Shown: piece by piece, positions 5,192-9,527 of the stretch
How the letters are laid out: the number at the start of each line of letters is the position of its first letter
Position numbering within the stretch: the stretch's first letter is position 1
Assembly: GCA_030681075.1 (NCBI GenBank)
Contig: JAUXUE010000093.1
Coordinates: 1 to 9,527, forward strand
Direction of reading: 5' to 3'
DNA from: Candidatus Amesbacteria bacterium
Lineage (GTDB): Bacteria > Patescibacteriota > Microgenomatia > CAZETR01 > Amesbacteraceae
Length of the DNA stretch: 9,527 bases
Position numbers and translations under genes: made by a program
The notes under the pieces: model-generated
The model's database searches: none
The model's input: only the letters and a program-made list of their open reading frames with translations
What the model was told of the DNA's origin: nothing

Positions 5192-7020
5192 ATAAGCTTG
5201 AACGGTTTAAGAGAGGTAAATTGATTGAGAGCGTCTTGCAATGGCTTGAGTGCTGTATCAAAGTTGATATCTTTAGAACCTTTACAGAGATTGCCCTTTA
5301 TGGAAGTCATGAGTGTCGGTACTAAATTCATAAATCCGATAAGCAAAAAAGTATATCCTGTATTTTTCATTACTTTACCAATTATTTTTGATGATGTTGC
5401 CCCATTGAGCCAATCGGAATTTAAGGCATTCGTGATTTGTGTATCTATGCCAGAATTTCCAGTCGTTCCAGGATTAGTAAGTGTTATCCCAGTATCTTTT
5501 ATAGTTGCTGCAGTACCCAAAATAAATTCTCCTCCCATGAATTTGTCTCCTAATGATGTAATGTCGCCTGCCAATTGATCAGACCCTCCCAAAAACGGAA
5601 GAGTAAAGCCCTTGTTGTCTTTGCTAAAAAGTCCATTGATTTTCATTACATCAGCAATAGGTGTACACTTCTCGGGTCCAGCTACACATTTATCTGGTCC
5701 TGTTGTGGATGTGCCAAAATTAAAGATGGCCTGCATGACGACGACGATAACAGCGGTAGATACAAATACTGAAGCGTTGCCAATCACGCATTTAATCCAG
5801 GGCTCAAAACCCTGAGACTCTTTAGATGGAATAATATCGAGCATTATTTGTAACGGACCAAGGATGGTTAGAATAATTAGTTGGATATAAGCCATGTAGA
5901 GTGTATATATTATTTTTAGATTTGCCCAAAGCGCCCAAATGACTAATCCCATCTCGATACCGTATATAATTCCACGGACTTGAAAATAACCTCCAATAAC
6001 AGGTACGGATCCTGTTTGAAGTGCAGTTAATATTAAAGTATTTGAAAATGTGTTGGAAATGACATTCCATGCACTTTGTAAATAATAACCCAGAAAGACG
6101 ACTCCAATATATTGTGAGTCGGCATTTTGCAATATTTTTATAGCTCCCGTGGGATTGGAAAACAATTGAACCAGACCGCCACCACCTACGGATAGCGTAT
6201 ACATTCCGACAATAGCTGAGATGGCCACATAGACTCCATCAATTACTAAGCCCACTATAGCCAGAGAAAAAGTCCCAGCCAACATAGCCCAAAATAAACG
6301 GGGAACGATCATCTGGACAGTGACTGAGGCCTGGGGGCTGACCTGTTGCTTAAACATGACCATAAATCCTGCAGCTACCAAAAGGACAATCATTACCATA
6401 TAGCTGGCGTTTCGGCTGGCAGTCCAGAGCGAAGTAATAGTCTGGACTCCACCCTTGCCATAGACATTTAGTTTGGTAAAACCCAAACCTTGAGCAGTAG
6501 CTGAGGGAGCATCAAACAATTTTGCAGCTAGAGTCTTGACTCCATCTACAGCAGACGCTGGCATGTTGGTAAATGGGTAGGTGTAGACTTGATAAAACAT
6601 AGCCATAGGGCCTGCTAGTTCCAGAGCCTTAGGCGTGAGTCCAGCTCCCCGATGAGCGCTCTCTTCTACCTCACTCATGAAATTAAAATACTTAATTGCT
6701 TCTTCAGCATTACTCGGTATCCAGACCAGATTTCCTGATATCAATTTTCTCACAATATTTACAACCGATGCCAACCATGACTCCTGGGATATCACTCCAT
6801 TTTTTACATCGTTTGAAATTTTTTCTTTTAGATAAATCTCATTTGGGTCACTCCAATCTACGTTTTTTGGATTAGTGACGTATCTATAAAGTCCTTTAAG
6901 CAATTCATACTCACCTGGTTGATAGCTACCTAGTTCTTCTGGCCGAAGAGCAGCAACTGCACTAATCTGTTGTGGGGTAATAAAGAATAAACATAGAAAG
7001 ATTGGCAGGACAAATTTCAT
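5188..7020 (-). CDS. TrbL/VirB6-like polytopic T4SS membrane protein
   Basis: This 610-aa protein would form the inner-membrane channel platform of the T4SS. A signal peptide is visible (MKFVLPIFLCLFFITPQQIS-AVA). A soluble extracytoplasmic domain extends to ~200. Membrane segments are seen at about 204-222, 242-276 (two), 303-331, 352-394 (two), 411-433 and 554-573. The stretch KQQVSPQASVTVQMIVPRLFWAMLAGTFSLAIVGLVIDG (~224-262) has the SPQ...P(R/K)...AL..TFS.AI.GL.ID pattern that I associate with CPR TrbL/VirB6 proteins. A loop at ~436-550 carries a Cys pair (CVAGPEKC) and many Gly/Thr residues. It starts at ATG 7018-7020, 12 nt after the preceding gene's stop, in the same operon. The name is by pattern and context; sequence identity to classical VirB6 is expected to be low. 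Confidence 0.8.
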   Translation of the reverse strand: MKFVLPIFLCLFFITPQQISAVAALRPEELGSYQPGEYELLKGLYRYVTNPKNVDWSDPNEIYLKEKISNDVKNGVISQESWLASVVNIVRKLISGNLVWIPSNAEEAIKYFNFMSEVEESAHRGAGLTPKALELAGPMAMFYQVYTYPFTNMPASAVDGVKTLAAKLFDAPSATAQGLGFTKLNVYGKGGVQTITSLWTASRNASYMVMIVLLVAAGFMVMFKQQVSPQASVTVQMIVPRLFWAMLAGTFSLAIVGLVIDGVYVAISAIVGMYTLSVGGGGLVQLFSNPTGAIKILQNADSQYIGVVFLGYYLQSAWNVISNTFSNTLILTALQTGSVPVIGGYFQVRGIIYGIEMGLVIWALWANLKIIYTLYMAYIQLIILTILGPLQIMLDIIPSKESQGFEPWIKCVIGNASVFVSTAVIVVVMQAIFNFGTSTTGPDKCVAGPEKCTPIADVMKINGLFSKDNKGFTLPFLGGSDQLAGDITSLGDKFMGGEFILGTAATIKDTGITLTNPGTTGNSGIDTQITNALNSDWLNGATSSKIIGKVMKNTGYTFLLIGFMNLVPTLMTSIKGNLCKGSKDINFDTALKPLQDALNQFTSLKPFKLI

Positions 7021-7032
7021 AAATTTATCTTA

Positions 7033-7809
7033 TCATTTTTTGGCTTTCTCAGCTGAGGTAATGGTCAGTTTTAGTTTATCAACCAGCGGATCCTGAGGAT
7101 TACCTGGTTTTCCAGGCGGATAAACCGAGATTACATATTCTCCCACGGCATCCTCAAGTGAGGTAAAAGGCATACTTTTAATAATTCTTTGAATATAATT
7201 GTGGACTTCTGTGCCAGAGCTACTCTTGACAGTTTCTTTGGCAGTATTTAGAAAGAAAGAGGGTATAAGTTTGCGAAGAGGACCTGAAAAATCTAGCATT
7301 TTATCTACACTCGGATATTCAAAACTACCCGCTTGATAACTACCGCTTAAGTACCAACTCAAATATTCATTGACTTTTTGCTCGTCGGTTAAGTTTAGAT
7401 CCTGAGTATTATTTATAAGCCCAAGATTGGCCTTGCCCAGATCTATCTCCAGATCAAATTCTTCGCTTCGGTAGCAGGTGACTAAATCACTCGCGTCTTT
7501 GGTACAATCCATTCCTGGGTTATTATCCCCATAGGGATCAAACTTGGTAATTCTTTTGGGAACTAGGGGATTGCCACAGGCAAAGGTGGTATTATTTTTC
7601 TTTTCGGGTTGCTTGGAACTGGGAATAAGCGTGTCACATGGATTAAAGGGATAGGGTCTTTTGTTGTGATACTCTGGATTGACAGTCTTGTCACAAGGTA
7701 TACTTGCCGGTGGAAGAAATTCGGACAAAGCCGTAGCGTTTACCTGAAGTATAAAAGTGTAAAAGGATAAAAATATAAATGAGAGTGATAAAAATATTTT
7801 TTTGGTCAT
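7033..7809 (-). CDS. Exported protein of unknown function, T4SS-linked
   Basis: This 258-aa protein has a clear signal peptide or N-terminal anchor (MTKKIFLSLSFIFLSFYTFILQVNA). I chose ATG 7807-7809 because it overlaps the upstream stop as ATGA, as at PrgI/VirB4-N; ATG 7813-7815 would add two residues. The mature part has five cysteines within ~39-112 (C39, C58, C78, C102, C112) in a proline/asparagine-rich setting, so it is probably disulfide-bonded outside the cytoplasm. The second half is a helical domain with an EYLSWYLSGSYQAGSFEYP segment (~148-166). I do not recognise a named family. Its position between the lysozyme-like protein and VirB6 suggests it is an extracellular or wall-spanning part of the apparatus. 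Confidence 0.85.
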   Translation of the reverse strand: MTKKIFLSLSFIFLSFYTFILQVNATALSEFLPPASIPCDKTVNPEYHNKRPYPFNPCDTLIPSSKQPEKKNNTTFACGNPLVPKRITKFDPYGDNNPGMDCTKDASDLVTCYRSEEFDLEIDLGKANLGLINNTQDLNLTDEQKVNEYLSWYLSGSYQAGSFEYPSVDKMLDFSGPLRKLIPSFFLNTAKETVKSSSGTEVHNYIQRIIKSMPFTSLEDAVGEYVISVYPPGKPGNPQDPLVDKLKLTITSAEKAKK

Positions 7810-9527
7810 GGGCATGGGTCTCCTGAAATAGTAACTCTATTTTTACAGCAAATTTCTTGTTTTCCTACAGGAAGTGTTCCATCAGGCTTGTTTGCACACA
7901 AATCTACCGCGGTACAATCCCGCTCCGGTTTGTCTGATGTTTGATTGTTTTTACAACACAAGGCTGCAATTATTGTACTATTTGGGACTTTAATCTCTTG
8001 ATTTCCATCAGGTCTACCTTTACAAAGGTCAATAGCATTGCCACAAGATACCTCTTCAGATACTTTTTTGTTTTTGCATAATCCACAAAACCCGTTTTCA
8101 AGGACAATAATACTTTCGTCTGGTAATTTTGTACACGATGAGCCTGCCGGGGTTTGGTCGGAAATGACGGGAGAAATATTAGTACTGCTGGGCAAAGCCG
8201 ACCTTGGAGAAAGTACGACATTATTATTAGTCAACAAGTTGTAAAAAGGAAATAAATTACACAGAAAATTTGGATGTTTGTCAAAGTAATATGGAGAATG
8301 TCCACCCGCATAAATAGATAAATATTCCAGAAGATTATTTTTTAAATCTGGTCTAAATCCAGCTACACAATCTAGACTTCCATCGAGTGTTGTGTAATTT
8401 CCACAGCCGAGAGGGTAAGTTCCCGTGGCTTCACCATGAGTCTCTTCGAGATAAAGAGATAGTAAAAATGCAGGGTTTACGCTATTTTTTATACCAAAAT
8501 CAATTATCTTTTGATAATTTTCTTTAAATTTTGTTCCTGTCCAAGTAGTATTGCCATTTTGCAATTGTTCCTCTATAAATCGCACCATCCAATCGAGACT
8601 CTCTTGAGACGGTACGACTTGGGATGAGACCAAGTCTGTGGGATATTTAGCTATATAATCCATACAGACACCATAATAATCATTAGATTCACCAACTCTT
8701 GGTTTACCGGATTTTAGAGGTCGTAAAATTCTTTGAATAGTATCCATAAAATATTCTTTGATACTACCGATGCGGGGGATATAGAGAAGTGATCGCAAGG
8801 GACTATCACCACCCTTAGCAGAGTATTCAACCACAGCCGGAATTTCTTTGATGTCTTTTGTAAAAATCTCTGGCATGATGGCTTTGTAAATTGCCATTGG
8901 ACCAAAGACCAAAGCATCGGCAATATAATCCACAAGCGGTGTCTTAGAAAACACAGCCACTCGGCCCTTGGAAACATCTGACACTTTGAGAGCGTTATCA
9001 CAGATCCAAAACTTTTCGATTTTACCGTTTATATAATCGACTTCCTCGGAGACACTTTTGGAACAACAGAGTTTATTGTCGGGCTTGTCTACTCGGTGTC
9101 CGTCCATAGTGCAATTAGCTTTTGAAATGGCTTTGTATTGAAATTTTTGAGTATAAGTGAAAGTGGCTTTGATTTTTGGACCGGCCAGATTATCACCCCT
9201 ATTGGCCTTGGCTTCTTTTATCTCACACATTGCGTCACTGGCATATAGATCTTCTTCTGGTGATTTACCGTAATCATAGATGGGGGAAGGGGCAGGTTTA
9301 TTTTGAATCAAGGATGAATTATTGTCACTAGTGTTTACAACTTTGGTATTATCATCAATGCCTTGGTGTTTTAGAATTTTGGTAGTGACAAAATTTACGT
9401 CTTTAGAATCGGCTATTTCACCAATATCTGGCACAAAGATAGACTGAAGAATCTTGCTCATGGCTGCCACTTCTTTGAGCCCCGAAAACCAAAGCCTAGA
9501 TTCTCCAGGACCATTGGGCTCGCCACG
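7806..9527 (-). CDS. Probable lysozyme-fold, cysteine-rich secreted protein, 5' end outside window
   Basis: The frame is open to the window edge, with 573 residues visible. The GTG at 9468-9470 is not the start, since upstream codons (WFSGLKEVAAMSK...) read on in good coding style. Around visible residues 349-375 the sequence NPAFLLSLYLEETHGEATG with a following GTYPLGCGNY resembles the catalytic region of lysozyme-like/transglycosylase proteins in CPR T4SS clusters, and E361 or E362 would be the acid. A structure prediction is needed to confirm the fold. Further on, YLSIYAGG and PNFLCNLFPFY fit the end of such a domain. The last ~95 residues are cysteine-rich repeats. An upstream CTMDGHR...DNKLCCSKSVSEEV patch (~139-161) resembles one repeat. 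The likely role is local peptidoglycan cutting (VirB1-like) or a surface-exposed structural part. The stop overlaps the next gene as ATGA. Confidence 0.75.
   Translation of the reverse strand, partial: RGEPNGPGESRLWFSGLKEVAAMSKILQSIFVPDIGEIADSKDVNFVTTKILKHQGIDDNTKVVNTSDNNSSLIQNKPAPSPIYDYGKSPEEDLYASDAMCEIKEAKANRGDNLAGPKIKATFTYTQKFQYKAISKANCTMDGHRVDKPDNKLCCSKSVSEEVDYINGKIEKFWICDNALKVSDVSKGRVAVFSKTPLVDYIADALVFGPMAIYKAIMPEIFTKDIKEIPAVVEYSAKGGDSPLRSLLYIPRIGSIKEYFMDTIQRILRPLKSGKPRVGESNDYYGVCMDYIAKYPTDLVSSQVVPSQESLDWMVRFIEEQLQNGNTTWTGTKFKENYQKIIDFGIKNSVNPAFLLSLYLEETHGEATGTYPLGCGNYTTLDGSLDCVAGFRPDLKNNLLEYLSIYAGGHSPYYFDKHPNFLCNLFPFYNLLTNNNVVLSPRSALPSSTNISPVISDQTPAGSSCTKLPDESIIVLENGFCGLCKNKKVSEEVSCGNAIDLCKGRPDGNQEIKVPNSTIIAALCCKNNQTSDKPERDCTAVDLCANKPDGTLPVGKQEICCKNRVTISGDPCP
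7809..8081 (-). repeat. Cysteine-rich tandem repeats at the C-terminus of the lysozyme-like protein
   Basis: There are two full units and one truncated unit: 8081-7959, 7958-7851 and 7850-7809. Each begins (C/L)CKN, has a Cys about ten residues later, then A(I/V)DLC and a (R/K)PDG turn: AIDLCKGRPDG in unit 1 and AVDLCANKPDG in unit 2. Unit 3 ends soon after CCKN as ISGDPCP. The PDG turns are 42 residues apart, and the 10-mer ttccatcagg recurs at 7877-7886 and 8003-8012 (126 bp), so the duplication is still visible in DNA. The units probably form small disulfide-knotted modules outside the cell. Confidence 0.75.

Noticed and set aside
9468..9470. GTG as the true start of the lysozyme-like gene
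   Set aside because: The 19 codons upstream to the window edge are open and coding-like (WFSGLKEV), so the gene is cut by the window.
1..9527. Alternative genetic code (TGA = Gly)
   Set aside because: TGA ends the PrgI, four-helix-bundle, 258-aa and lysozyme-like genes exactly at coupled or natural ends, and no in-frame TGA is needed anywhere.

Overview
The window looks like part of a Patescibacteria (Candidate Phyla Radiation) chromosome, possibly from Microgenomates or a related lineage. This rests on gene family and gene order, not on any marker gene. The order is: a cysteine-rich secreted protein, a secreted protein of unknown function, a TrbL/VirB6-like membrane protein, PrgI with an extra C-terminal beta domain, a VirB4 ATPase split into two genes, and a membrane-anchored M23 peptidase. 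TGA is read as stop at several tight gene junctions, so the code is standard (table 11), not the TGA=Gly code of Gracilibacteria/Absconditabacteria.

Apart from one doubtful 36-codon ORF, everything lies on the minus strand, so transcription runs from high to low coordinates. Region 7806-9527 is the 3' part of a gene open at the window edge; it encodes a probable lysozyme-fold protein with a cysteine-rich repeat tail. Next come a 258-aa exported protein of unknown function (7033-7809) and a 610-aa polytopic VirB6/TrbL-like channel component (5188-7020). The only long non-coding stretch (4939-5187) follows. After it sits a small four-helix-bundle (S23 / 23S rRNA intervening-sequence type) gene at 4579-4938, then PrgI (3736-4545), VirB4 N-domain (3143-3739), VirB4 ATPase domain (1387-3141) and an M23 peptidase (1-1385) that runs off the window. 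Junctions are very tight: ATGA overlaps at 3736-3739 and 7806-7809, and TAA-T-ATG junctions at 3139-3145 and 1383-1389. This indicates translational coupling.

Together the genes make a reduced type IV secretion/DNA-transfer machine: an ATPase (VirB4, two chains), an inner-membrane platform (PrgI and VirB6), two putative cell-wall enzymes at either end, and secreted disulfide-rich proteins. No VirB7/VirB9/VirB10-like outer-membrane core is seen here, as expected for single-membrane or CPR envelopes.

The most unusual item is the four-helix-bundle gene inserted in the operon. It is enclosed by a nested inverted repeat: an outer 11 bp at 4552-4562/4975-4985 and an inner 7 bp at 4578-4584/4960-4966. 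In the transcript these would pair and close the whole gene in one long stem-loop. This resembles the 23S rRNA intervening sequences (IVS) that carry homologous proteins, but here it lies between two protein genes and its 3' arm ends 6 nt before the PrgI start codon.
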